DNA of 64,000 nt. Source: Aurelia coerulea (taxonomy: Eukaryota; Cnidaria; Scyphozoa; Semaeostomeae; Ulmaridae). Below the pieces are notes generated by a model. The model was not told the origin of the DNA, made no database searches, and worked only from the letters and a program-made list of their open reading frames with translations. Positions within the stretch are counted from its first letter, which is position 1. Each line of letters begins with the position of its first letter. The stretch covers positions 32,000,663 to 32,064,662 of the forward strand of contig CM076943.1 in NCBI GenBank assembly GCA_039566865.1. Direction: 5' to 3'. The position numbers were made by a program, and so were the translations under genes. This document shows, piece after piece, positions 23,198-33,626 of this stretch.

Positions 23198-24711
23198 ATG
23201 GAATCAGAAGAACACGAAAATATTATAATTGAAGCGATAAAGGCGATCCGAGAAAAGTCAAAACGTCCTGACAAAGCATCGATCTCTTCGCACATCAAGA
23301 AACGTGGCCTAGACCTAGAATTTAAAAAAGTGTCTGATATAATTGATCGAATGCTTGATTCAGCTGCTATTTACAACAAGCCAACGGCTTCAGGTTTGGA
23401 TTCTTATTACGTTTTTAATATCGGTTTAGATGATGCAAAGGAAAAAATTGAAACTTTATTATTGCCCGCGAACGAAACGGGGATGTGTGATCAGTCATCT
23501 TGTACCTTTGACGAAAATGAACTTGACCTTGGCTTGGGTGACTCATCGAATCGGAATTTGGGATCAAATGTGGAAACAAATGAGACTTTGGCAACTTTTG
23601 CTGCTATTGGTAATATGGCTAATTCTATTTTAGACCTAAATAATTTATTAAAAGATGAAAGGGAAGTTTCTTCAACCCTACGTTTGGAAAATTTACAGTT
23701 GAGGTCCAAAGTTCAAGAACTGGAGTTGAAAGTCAATTCCCAAGTGAATCTTCCGATTACAAACCATTGTGAAGACGACGTTATTATTATACAACCCAAA
23801 GAAATCTCCTCGATCAAAGATGTCTCCAGGGTCATAAGCCAAGAGCTTCAACAACAGCAGATAGCAGTCACAAGGGGCACAAGCCACGAGCTTGAAAAAC
23901 AGCTGAAAGCAGTTCAGATAGAGAAGCATAGAGAATACTTGCTCCTAAAGTCGAACGAAGAGGCTTGTCGAAAAGCCCAAGAGAGTGATGGACAGAGGGA
24001 AAAAAGAAATTCAGTTACCATAGAACAGAACAAAACAACAAAAGATGTTACTATTGATCAGAACGTAAAAAGAAATACAGGCTCCACAAAGAAAGGAAAA
24101 ATCAAAACAATCAGAGCAAAGAGAAGGATATCAGTTCAGGTAACCAACACTCCGCAGCAACTACAACCGCGACTACAAGCTCCTCCGCATCGGAGACAAC
24201 AGCACATCAACATCATTGGCCTAAAGGAACTGTCTTGATAGCGGGAGATAGCATCATTAGTGGTATAAACGAGAAGTATTTTGAAGGCCCCAACTACATC
24301 AAAGTTAGATCTTTTCCAGGAGCCACGATAGCTGACATGAAGGATTATTTGAAGCCTCTGCTCCGTAAAAATCCAACTACATTGATCTTGCATGTTGGTA
24401 CTAACGATGCATCAAATGCGAAGGAAAATGCAGATGAGATCTTCAATGAGCTGCTCGAATTGAAAAACGAAATTCTACGTGCACTACCATCATGCCATGT
24501 CATAATATCGATGCCAACACAGCGCAAAGACAACATGAAAGCCAACGGCAAGGTAAAAGTTCTGAATCAAAAAATCGCCGCCATTGGAATGGAAAGAATT
24601 AACAATAACAACATTGTTGATGCTGACCTTGGTAGGAAGAAACTGCATCTTAATATGAAAGGGACTGATAAACTAGCAAAAAACTTTACTAATTATTTAC
24701 GGACTCTTTGA
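23198..24711 (+). pseudogene. LINE B ORF1: coiled coil plus SGNH esterase-like domain
   Basis: ORF1 proteins bind element RNA; in some CR1/L2-type LINEs they carry an SGNH-hydrolase (esterase) domain. From Met 23198 the first frame runs to 24238. It has a folded N-terminal region (KASISSHIKKRGLDLEFKKV), a heptad-rich segment (LRLENLQLRSKVQELELKVN) and a basic Lys/Arg-rich end. A frameshift between about 24040 and 24140 leads, through a Ser/Thr-rich linker, to the esterase at 24235-24711: block I IAGDSIISG, then FPGATIADMKDYL, then block III HVGTNDA. Near the C-terminus the usual Asp-x-x-His is KKLHLN, so the His is present but the Asp position is Lys. The esterase may be inactive or use another acid. 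Confidence 0.75.
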
Positions 24712-26910
24712 TGAGGTTCCTCAGGTGAGGCAAGCTGATCCAGTCAATGGAGGGGGAGGCGAAGGCTATTATCATCATCCATTGAGCTTTAAGAAAGGCC
24801 TGACCATTGCATCTCTGAATATAAATGGGCTTAGAGGGCACTTTGACGAGCTTCAATTGTTTCTACAGAGCTCAGGTATTCATATCCTTGCTTTGAACGA
24901 GACCAAGCTTGATCCTCAATACCCTAAGGAACTCACTGTGGTGGCTGGTTACCAGCAGAAACGCCTTGATAGGACTTGCAATGGTGGGGGTGTCTCTCTT
25001 TATGTCAGGGACTCCGTAAAATTCAAACCTAGGGATGATGTTCCCACGGACAATCTTGAGCTAATTTGTGTAGAGATTCAGCCTCCCAAGAGCAAGTCTT
25101 ATCTTGTGTTTGCTGGTACAGGCCACCAAATGACCCTGTTGGTTCCTTCAGTAAGTTGGAGAGAGTTCTTTCCTATCTGGATAAGGAGGGCAAAGAAATT
25201 ATTGTTCTTGGAGACACAAACTGTGATCTCACAATAACAGCCCCTGACCATCCTGCTGGGAATAATTCTAAACACATTTGCAATCTCTATGAGCGCTTTA
25301 GCCTCAAACAGCTTATTGAAGAACCAACCAGGGTCACACTTACTTCATCTTCCATCATAGATCATATTGCTACAACATCTGCCAGAAACATCATTGAATC
25401 TGGAGTGCACAAGGTTTCCATGAGTGATCACTATATGGTCTTTTGTGTCCGCAAGTTTGAGGGTGCATTAAAGAAAGACCATAAAGTGATCACAACCAGA
25501 TCTATGAAAAACTTTGACAAAGATGCATTCCTTGCTGATGTTGCTGGCATTTGTTGGGAGCAGGGACTTAATGAAACAGATGATGTTAATGTGCTTGTCA
25601 CCCAGTGGTCAACCCTTTTCTCCTTGATCATTGACAAGCATGCTCCCATCAAGACATTGCGGGTTTCTGAGAGGTACTGCCCATGGGTGAATGAAGACCT
25701 AAAGGAGCTAATACGAAGCAGGGATAAACTTAAGAAAGCAGCTGTTAAAAGCAAATCTCTGCTTCTTATGAGCTCCTATAGGCATATTAGAAACAAAATT
25801 AACAAACAAAATTCTGAGTTGAAAAGGCAGTACTTTTCGGAAAGACTCGCTCAAGCTAAAGGCAACATGAAGGAATCTTGGAAAACGATCAACCAGGTGT
25901 TAAATAAAAGATCTAAATCCACAAACATAGATCTTTTGAAGGCACCTGGAGGGGACATTTTGAATAGGCAGGAAATCTCCAACACTATGAATGAATATTT
26001 CTGCTCAGTCGGTAAGGATCTCGCTAGCAAGATTGAGGATGCCCCCAACCCCATGCTTACAGGTGAATATAATCTCAACCCTGATAATAGGCGCTTCAAT
26101 TTTAGGCCAATTGTAGTGCAGGACATCAGAGATGCAATGGGTAAGATAAAAACATCTAAGAGCCTTGGAAGTGACAATATATCTAGCTATTTTCTAAAGC
26201 TAGCCACTCCATATATTGAAAACGCCTTAGTTTTCATGTTTAACACCTCTCTTGAGACAAGTCAGTTTCCTGATTCTTGGAAAAATGCTCGCATCACACC
26301 AATTTTTAAGGAAGGTGATAGGGCTGAAAGGTCTAACTATCGCCCAATTTCAGTTCTCCCTGTCATCTCAAGGCTCTTTGAAAAACTCGTCTTTAACCAA
26401 CTTTACGAGTATCTTGTTAAGAATAACCTTATTCATCCTGGTCAATCAGGCTTCTTAAAACTCCACTCTACATTGACCTGCCTACTTAAAAACACCGATG
26501 ACTGGTATAGTGGATTGGACACTGGACAGATGGTGGGTACAGTATTCATTGATCTCAAAAAGGCATTTGACACTGTCGACCATGACCTTCTCTGCAAAAA
26601 GCTAGAGCACTACGGTGTTCAGCAAAGGGAACTGTCTTGGTTTCAGTCTTATCTCTCTAACAGAAAACAGTTCTGCAGAGTGGGTGGGGTCGATTCAGAA
26701 ATTGGGGAAGTGGAAGTAGGAGTACCCCAAGGGTCTTGTCTGGGGCCACTTCTTTTTTTGATCTACATCAATGATCTCCCAAGTGCTGTCCAGGGTTCAA
26801 CTGTATCCATGTATGCTGATGATACTAGCCTTTGCTTAAAATCAAGGGATATTTCTCAGCTGAATGAGGCTATTAACAACGATCTTGAGCATTTAGACTC
26901 ATGGCTTCAG

Positions 26911-27461
26911 AAATTGCAGAATCGTGCCGCTAGAATTATTACAAATAGCAGCTACGATGCTCCTGCCGAAGCTTTGATTACAGAGTTAAAATGGCCAACT
27001 GTGAGGGATATGATCAGAAGTGAGACTGCAACAACTGTATATAAATCTGTTAATAGTCTCGCGCCTGATTATCTCTCGCATTTATTTGTTAGAAATTCTG
27101 ATCGCAATATTATCAACCTTAGAAATGCCGAAACTGACTTGCTAGTGCCATTCATGAAAACTAGTAATGGACAGAAAGCGTTCGCATTTCGTGGAGCAAA
27201 AATCTGGAATGATCTCAGCCGCGAGGCCAAGCAAGCTCCCTCTTTATCTTCTTTTAAGAACAAGATAAAGGGTCGGTTGTAAATTTATTGTAAATAGTTG
27301 TAGATAAATTATTTATGATTGTAATTAGTTTCCTTTTCCCATTATTAATTTTAGTAGATTTTTTAATTTGTAAAGTTTTTGGCACGGCCCCCTGAAAATC
27401 AGTCATACTGACTGACGGGGCTACCGTGCATAAATAATTTTAAAATGAAAATGAATGAAAA
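26911..27461 (+). mobile_element. LINE A, 5'-truncated copy inside LINE B ORF2
   Basis: The sequence starts in LQNRAARIITN and runs through the ORF2 C-terminus (stop 27280-27282), 3' UTR, stem-loop and AAAATGAATG-type tail of the family seen at 12240-15297. The coding parts are nearly identical between the two copies. Flanking ATGGCTTCAG (26901-26910) and ATGGCTGAAG (27462-27471) are a probable 10-bp target duplication with two mismatches. The displacement between host codons is 561 bp, a multiple of three, and the ORF runs from host into insert without a stop. Confidence 0.9.
27382..27429 (+). ncRNA. LINE A 3' UTR stem-loop, second copy
   Basis: Same structure as at 12286-12333: GCACGG-CCCC ... 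GGGG-CTA-CCGTGC with an inner TCAGTCA/TGACTGA pairing. It is followed by ATAAATAATTTTAAAATG and the tail. Confidence 0.7.
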
Positions 27462-28264
27462 ATGGCTGAAGGGCAATAAGCTTTCGCTAAATGTTGCTAA
27501 AACACAATCTATGTTAATCGCAACTAAACCGAAGCACAGAACGGTCAACAATGCTGCAGAAAAATTGCATCTTAAAATTCGTGGTAGTGAACTGGACATT
27601 GTCAATAAGACCAAATACCTTGGTGTTCACGTTGACAATAGTCTAGATTGGAAAGAACATATTAAAGCGGTATCCACCAAAGTATCGAGAGCCACCGGAT
27701 TTTTAAAACATGCAAAGAATATTCTCCCAATTGCTTCTTTGAAAACGTTGTACTCGAGTATTGTGGAGCCCCATTTTCGATACTGCTGCTCTGTATGGGG
27801 TTGTTGTGGCACAACTGATATTGATCAGCTCCAAAGGCTTCAAAACAGAGCTGCCAGAATTGTAACGAACAGCAGCTTTGATGCTCCAAGTAGGCCACTC
27901 ATCGGGAGTCTTGGTTGGAAAACCGTTCGCGAGCTTATCGACCAGGATTCTAGACTGATGGTCTACAAGTCTATTAATGGGCTTGCTCCACAGTACATGA
28001 GCGATCTTTTCACAAGAAACTCCGCCTGCAGCTCTCGCAGCCTTCGAAATACGAAAACAGATTTGAGATTACCAAAGAAAACATCCGCAAATGGGCAGAA
28101 ATGTTTCTCATATCGAGGTGCAAAACTGTGGAACAGCCTCTCAGCTGAGACTAAACAGGCACCCTCCATTAATGTGTTCAAGCAGAATATATGATAGGCT
28201 GGGGGGCTTCTCTTGCGGTCGGGTGGCTAGCCGCGGCCCGCGGTTTCTGTGCTTGATTGCTGCT

Positions 28265-28308
28265 GGATCGGCGACGGAGATCTGTTTTTGGGATCTCCGT
28301 TGTCGATT
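28265..28308 (+). ncRNA. Hairpin in LINE B 3' UTR
   Basis: CGGCGACGGAGATC and GATCTCCGTTGTCG can pair around a TGTTTTTGG loop, about 14 bp with one or two mismatches, in a GC-rich stretch after the ORF2 stop. It may be structural; no homologue was found in the other LINEs. Confidence 0.4.
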
Positions 28309-28494
28309 TGGCGGGGTCGGGCGTGGGGACGGGGGCTGCCCTGGTTGCTGGATCGTTGGAGAGGTTTCCCAGTCTATCGGTTTTATGCTCATTTCTTTTA
28401 CTTTTATTAATTAGGTTTTATGGTTTAGTTGTATATATTCATTGTAAGTAGTTTTTAGATGTTTTTAGCCAATTTTTATTGTAAGTTTTTATGT

Positions 28495-28540
28495 GGAGGG
28501 CCCCTTGAAAATCAGCCACTAGGGTGAAGGGCCTCCCTCC
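28495..28540 (+). ncRNA. LINE B 3' UTR stem-loop
   Basis: GGAGGG-CCC ... GGG-CCT-CCCTCC keeps the lower helix, three-base bulge and upper helix of the LINE A structure with different base pairs. The LINE tail (AATTGAAATTGAAA) follows at once. Confidence 0.65.
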
Positions 28541-28563
28541 TTAATAAATTGAAATTGAAATAA

Positions 28564-30249
28564 AATTGTTGATGTAGTTGACAAAATCATTTCCTAAAAC
28601 GTTTGTACCATCATCATTCAAATGGATTCCATCATCATATAATAAGAATCGCCAATCATTGTCAAAGACTTCGTGCTCGATGAAGTCAATTTTGTTATCT
28701 GCAAGTGATTTCTGTAGCATCATATTTACCTGTACTCGTTTCCTTTCCAAAAGATCAGAGTCTCCTCGTGCCAGTATACTGGAAACAGCCACTTTATTGA
28801 CGGTCTTTTTCGCTTGTATTGCAACTCTTGTTATTTTGTTGGCTATTTTTCCAGGATCTTCCTTCCTTAAATTGTTAGTTCCACAATGTATAATCAAAAC
28901 ATCAGGATTTCTTTTCAAAGTAGGAATAATGTACGATTCCATGTCCTCGGTTGTCGCTCCGGGAAACGTTTTTACGAACGAATTATATTGATGCACATTT
29001 CGATTTATTTCTTGCTTTCGTATTCCCCTTATGATGGAGTCTCCAACCACAGTGATGACTGGCTTTCTGCGATGTTCGTAAGGCTCTTGGATTCGTGATT
29101 TTACTGATCTTGCATGATTCTTTGGTACAGGGCTTGACAGCCCTCCAGTATTTGTCGCAAAACCTTTAAAATCAACGTGGAAGACTTCTTGCTCTTCAGT
29201 AATGTTGCTTGCGGGCTGTTGGGCATTTGACGATGTTACTTGCCTTTGCGGATTTGACCTATCAACATTGGGTTTGCGTTGTTTTGCTGCAGTGGCCTCA
29301 GCAAAACTAAGTTCTCCAGGGACAATGTTTCGAACAGCTTTCTTTGGTGTCGTCGTTGACTTTTCAATCCCTAAACCATCGAATCTATTATCAGTTTTAA
29401 CTGGCATTTCAATACTCTGACGCGACTTGGCAGTACGTTTAGGGAATTGCCAATGGTCTTCCTCTATTATGAAGTCGGCAGTACGACGTTGTACGGACGA
29501 TCTATCCTCCCTCGGGATTATAAAATTGTTTTTGTTTACATACGTGGTTTTTTTTATCTTGTTTTTCACAATTTTCTCCAGTTAATTTTTTTCCAAGAAT
29601 TTCTTTTAAATCTACAATTTCTAGTCTTAAAGCGAAATTTTCATCTTTTAGATCTCTTTTTCTCTTTCCAATGAGTTAATTTTCGTCAACATCTCATAAA
29701 AATCAGTGTGCCTACTTTCAATGTTTACACTCTCTTCGCTGTCTTTATCGAGTCGTTCAAAAATCGTTGCAATTTGCTTTTCTAGTCTTTCGAAACGTTC
29801 GTCGACTCCATAGTTGCCTTCCACCTTTTCATTTTTGTTTTGAAAATATGCATCATTATTTTCAGTGGAAGATTTTTCCTTTGCATCTGGCTTGTGCAGT
29901 GCCTTCTTTTTCTGAGGTTTGGGAGTGGCAGCAACAGACAGGAGTTCATCTCTACATTCAGCGCCTCATCACCAGAAATGTTTCTAACTTTTTCTTTTCG
30001 CTGCTCTGTTTTATCTGACTCACACACTCGAAATGATTCACTGACTCCAGTCCTGGTATCTTCTATCTTCCCTTCAGCTAGCATCATTGCTAGCTGCGAG
30101 GTTGCGGAATCGTTTAGGCCATGCGTCTTCAGCAAAGATTTGCAAACTGAAATCGAATTCGCACGCTTCTTTTTAACTTGTATATCTTGTATTGCATCCA
30201 ATATAAGTTCTTCTACTTCCCCAGGTTCAATAATCATTTTCGCTGCCAT
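28564..30249 (-). pseudogene. LINE C/D ORF1: coiled coil plus SGNH esterase
   Basis: From ATG 30249 the first frame (to 29782) gives an N-terminal region (VEELILDAIQDIQVKKKRAN, KSLLKTHGLNDSATSQLAMM) resembling in layout that of LINE B ORF1. After a frameshift near 29830 another frame carries a heptad-like segment (ERFERLEKQIATIFERLDKD). The last frame (about 29569-28564) holds a Lys/Ser-rich linker and an SGNH-hydrolase domain: block I VVGDSIIRGI, TFPGATTEDMESYI, block III HCGTNN and the catalytic pair DDGIHLNDDG. Unlike LINE B, the Asp-x-x-His pair is intact. The apparent C-terminus after VNYINNF reads into LINE B tail sequence and is not genuine. Confidence 0.75.
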
Positions 30250-30597
30250 AACAAACTTTATTCGTTTTCAAATCTATAATCTAAGACAGGAGCGCGATGT
30301 GACACGTCCGCACTCCGTGATGGAAAACCGCGTACGTAAACGAGAACAATAGTCCGCGGTTTTCTCGTCCGCGTTTTAGACTTTCACACCGGTAAAATCT
30401 AAAACGCGGACAAGGATTTTAGAAGACCGCGGACCATTCAAATATAACGAATTTGAACGTTCGTTACCTAATTTTCTGTTTTTCTCCGAAGAAAACATTG
30501 TCTCTGCGCAATTCCTCTCGTATTCCACAAATACTGTTCTTAAATCTGTTGCAACCCTTCGTAGAGATTGCATGCAGGTCGGGATGCAGGTGGGGGT

Positions 30598-31711
30598 TTC
30601 GCAGCTGTCGTTTACATAGACCTAAAGAAAGCTTTTGACACAGTTGACCACGATATTCTATTAAGGAAGCTTAACTTCTGTGGCTTGAAAGGAAAAGAAC
30701 TTGGCTGGTTTCGCTCATATCTCACCAGTAGACGACAATGCTGTAAGGTGAATGGGCGAATTTCCGCTACAGACAGTATAACTTGCGGTGTATCACAAGG
30801 TTCATGTCTTGGACCACTTCTCTTTCTGGTCTATATTAACGATCTTCCTTGTTGTTTGAAAAATTCCCTTGTATCCATGTATGCAGATGACACAAGCATT
30901 TACTATGCCTCTGAATCTGTTTCGGAAAATAATCAAGCAGTTAATGCTGACTTAGAAGCTTTGAAAGGATGGCTTGAAGGGAATAAGTTGTCTTTAAACG
31001 TTGCAAAGACAGAAGCAATGATTATAGGGAGTAATGGTAAGCTGCGAAAAATTGACTCTGTTGATTCAACCAAACCACACCTTAAGATTGGTTCCGAGGA
31101 TATCAAGTTGGTAAAGGAGGTCAAATACCTTGGTGTTCAGGTTGACCATCAACTTAAATGGACATCTCAATTGGCCCTAACAACTAATAAGATCTCTAGA
31201 GGTATTGGTGTGCTTCGTTATGCCAAGCAGTACCTTCCTATTTCAACCGTCAAGACAATGTATAAGAGTTTAGTGGAGCCTTACTTTAGATATTGCTGTC
31301 CTGTCTGGAGAAATGCTAGGGTGACTGCCATTGAAAAATTGCAGAAACTTCAAAATCGGGCTGCAAAACTCGTCTCCAACAGTCCATTTGATGCTACTGC
31401 TTTACCAGTTATTCAGGCGCTTAAATGGCCGACTGTCAGGGAGCTTATTGATTTTGAAGCTTAGAAAATGGTCTTTAAATCCTTTAATGGGGACATGCCT
31501 TCTTATATGAAAGACATGTTCATGAGAGTCAACAACTCTACCAGTCGTTCTCTTAGAAAGGCCGAAGTCAATCTCAGGTTGCCATTATTAAAATCGGCAG
31601 GGGGGGCAGAAATGTTTCGCGTACCGAGGCGCCAAGCTTTGGAACAGTCTTGGCCCTGAGATCCGAAATACTTCAACCCTGAGAGCGTTTAAAAAGAAGG
31701 TGCAACCATGA
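30598..31711 (+). pseudogene. LINE G partial ORF2 (RT C-terminal half)
   Basis: The frame begins at VVYIDLKKAFDTVDHDILL and contains GVSQGSCLGPLLFLVYINDL, catalytic YADDTSIYY, LEGNKLSLNVAKTEAMIIGS, KYLGVQVDH, SLVEPYFRYCCPVW and LQNRAAKLVSN. A stop at 31462-31464 and a frameshift near 31605 (in a G run) break the C-terminal block FRGAKLWNSL-type sequence. The frame would end at 31709-31711. The endonuclease and N-terminal RT motifs are missing, consistent with 5' truncation. It is the closest relative here of LINEs A, B and H. Confidence 0.85.
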
Positions 31712-31834
31712 ATTTCTCACCAATTCTTTTCTGCTTTCTTTTATTTATTTATGACAATTTGTAATTAGTTTAGGTTTAGGTTTTATAGCAAATGTCGTTT
31801 TTATTGTAAAATAGTAGTTATTTGTAAGTTTTTA

Positions 31835-31881
31835 GCATGGCCCCCTGTAAATCAATTATTATTATTGAGGGGCTACCATGG
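31835..31881 (+). ncRNA. LINE G 3' UTR stem-loop
   Basis: GCATGG-CCCC ... GGGG-CTA-CCATGG: the lower helix is CATGG/CCATG instead of CACGG/CCGTG in LINE A, and the inner helix is TCAATTA/TTATTGA instead of TCAGTCA/TGACTGA. These are compensatory changes. Confidence 0.7.
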
Positions 31882-33424
31882 GTAAAAAAGATAAAATGAG
31901 TGAAATGAATGAGAATGGGTGGCCGTTTGGAAGAATGGGCCTAAGTACAGATAGGCGAAGTAAAACCAGCGGAGGGAATCGAGAAAATACATTTCTTCAG
32001 TCAGTTCTCAATCATGTTTCTTTTTTCTATTGGTTAACTAGCTTAATCATCACAGCCATTCAGGATTTTTAGACAAGTCACAAACTTGTCCGCGGTTTTC
32101 TTGTCCGTGTTTTAGAATTTCACACTGGTGAAAATCTAAAACGTGGACAAGAAAACCGCGGACCATTCGAAGCTCTTTCTTTCACTTGATACTTCCAGTA
32201 ATCTTTACCCTTTCTATAAAGCTTTAATGTCAATTTCATACATTTCCTCTGGTCCGTTGACGCCGTGAGAAACGGTCCTTAAATCTCCGTGTTTCGTCTT
32301 TTCAAAGAATTTCATTAGTGTTTCCGTCTTTGTAATAAAACTAGTAACAAATGGAAGAAGGAAAAATGATTGAGAACTGATTGAAGAAATGTATTTTTCT
32401 ATTCCATCGGGTAGTTTCACCTCACCCACCTGTACTTATGGGCCCATTCTTCCAAACGGCCACCTCCACCTGCATGCAATCTCTACGAACGAGTCTACGA
32501 AGGGTGCAACAGATTCAAAGAACAGTATTGGTGCAGTACGAGAGAAATGATGCAAAGAGACAATGTTTACTTCGGAGAAAAACAGGTAACGAATGTTCAA
32601 ATTCGTTATATTTGAATGGTCCGCGGTCTTCTAAAATCCTTGTCCGCGTTTTAGATTTTACCGGTGTGAAAGTCTAAAACGCGGTCTTCTAAAATCCTTG
32701 TCCGCGTTTTAGATTTTACCGGTGTGAAAGTCTAAAACGCGGACGAGAAAACCGCGGACTATTGTTCTCCTTAGGTCCGCGTGTCCGAGTCGTCCGCGGT
32801 TTAGACCTGGCCGAGATAAATCTAAGACAAATGTTTTATGCAAAAAGGCAGTTTAGTATGTAGACATTAAAAGAAAAATAGCCAACGTTTCTTCCATTTA
32901 ACGAGAAAGGATATTTCTAGCAAAAAGCTTAGTAGACCCATTTTACCCCGTAGACCCAAATTACCCCCACCCTACCCTATGGCAAATATTTGTTTCTCGC
33001 CTCATGCGAAGCCGTAGAATTAGCAGAAAGTTTGCGTCTCACCCAGGGCCGCCGAGAGCGAGGGCGGGCCCCGGGGCAACTAGTGGATGCGGGCCCCTTG
33101 CTTGGCACTGGCACCAAAAGCGTAGATTAATAGGTCCCTCAAGGCCCTCTAACTTTTGCGTTATGTTGTTGTTGTTATGACTCCCTTTGTAGCGGCAAGT
33201 CAACAGAGGGAGGGGGCGAAACAAGAGACTTTTGTAATGAGCCTACTACGAGTGCACAGTTGGGAAAATCTCGTGAATTCCAAAACATGAAAAACGTGAA
33301 TTTGTATGTCGGATTTTGTGACTAAAGTGCAATGCAATGTCTAATCCTCATCAATTTCTAGCAACAAAATGATCCATGGTATGAACTAGGCATGTCGGAA
33401 TGAAATTCTATTGTGGGAGGCTAG

Positions 33425-33560
33425 AACTTGATGCGAGCGCAGCGAGCAAAAGTGGGGTCCGGGGGCTCGCCCCCGGGAAAATTTTTCATGACCACGCCCT
33501 TTAGATCACTGGAAAATGCATCATTTTTGTAAAATCTGCCATTTAAAGAGGCAAAGGATC
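33425..33560. repeat. Dispersed repeat block, shared with 44938-45075
   Basis: GTGGGGTCCGGGGGCTCGCC, then CCCGGGAAAATTTTT and GACCACGCCCTTTAGATC, recur in the same order and orientation near 44938-45075. The block is probably part of a MITE family whose ends I could not define. Confidence 0.6.
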
Positions 33561-33626
33561 GTGACTGATGGAGGTTTTTCCGGGAAATTTTGAAAATAGG
33601 ACCTCAATCAATTTCACGAGGATATA

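Larger units (their letters stand above)
24725..28194 (+). pseudogene. LINE B ORF2: endonuclease-RT, split by LINE A insertion
   Basis: ORF2 starts just after ORF1 stops. Its frame is already open at 24701 and no in-frame ATG lies near the ORF1 stop, so the 24725 start (GTG) is arbitrary. Endonuclease motifs are SLNINGLRG, ALNETKLD, WYRPPND, VLGDTNCD and SDHYMVF. A one-base deletion at about 25110, just before WYRPP, shifts the frame. RT follows with NYRPISVLP, GQSGF, DLKKAFDTVDHDLL, GVPQGSCLGP and the catalytic YADDTSLCL. After DSWL (26896-26907) LINE A sequence takes over and supplies a false C-terminus stopping at 27282. The true ORF2 resumes at 27463 (WLKGNKLSLNVAKTQ) and ends at 28194, with SIVEPHFRYCCSVWG, LQNRAARIVTN and YRGAKLWNSL. 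Confidence 0.85.
23062..28563 (+). mobile_element. LINE B, near full-length, nested in LINE C/D
   Basis: The element holds a 5' UTR (23062-23197), ORF1 (23198-24711), ORF2 (about 24725-28194, interrupted), a GC-rich 3' UTR with two hairpins, and an (ATTGAA)n tail ending near 28563. A 551-bp insertion of LINE A (26911-27461) splits ORF2. Without it the element is about 4.95 kb. Only two further lesions are obvious: a frameshift before the ORF1 esterase and a single-base deletion near 25110. It is therefore one of the younger elements here. Confidence 0.8.
19647..30290 (-). mobile_element. LINE C/D, minus strand, split by nested LINE B
   Basis: I interpret the esterase ORF1 at 28564-30249 and the ORF2 at 19792-23031 as one element, separated by insertion of LINE B (23062-28563). 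Both lie on the minus strand in the correct order. LINE B has AAAATAATT-like sequence immediately before its 5' end (about 23050-23061), and AAATAAAATT directly after its tail (about 28559-28568). The element ends at the left in a 3' UTR and a TG/CA microsatellite (19647-19661). Without the insertion it would be about 5.1 kb. Its 5' UTR is in turn interrupted by foldback element FB2. Confidence 0.75.
30590..31917 (+). mobile_element. LINE G, 5'-truncated, inside FB2 arm
   Basis: A LINE fragment replaces a point in the left FB2 arm. The arm sequence CATGCAGGTGG breaks at 30593 and resumes with GGTGGCCGTTTGG at 31918, so GGTGG is duplicated. The insert starts in mid-RT and ends with a stem-loop and a tail of AAAATGAGTGAAATGAATG type, like LINEs A and H. 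Confidence 0.8.
30278..32829. mobile_element. Foldback transposon FB2, arm split by LINE G
   Basis: The right arm (about 32340-32815) ends in the complement of GGCCAGGTCTAAACCGCGG, nearly the tip of FB1. It contains tandem hairpins CGCGTTTTAG...CTAAAACGCG (about 32646 and 32709). The left arm (about 30290-30589, continuing at 31918-32050 after LINE G) is its inverted match from GAGAACAATAGTCCGCGG inward. A further hairpin lies at about 32089-32155. AATCTAAGACA occurs at both outer flanks (30278-30288, 32819-32829) and may be the target duplication, although the outermost left tip is degraded. It has no coding capacity of its own. It lies in the 5' region of LINE C/D. Confidence 0.7.

Noticed and set aside
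25066..27282. A single intact 738-residue reverse transcriptase
   Set aside because: The last 124 codons belong to an inserted LINE A fragment; the genuine C-terminus lies at 27463-28194, and the endonuclease N-terminus is in another frame because of a base deletion near 25110.
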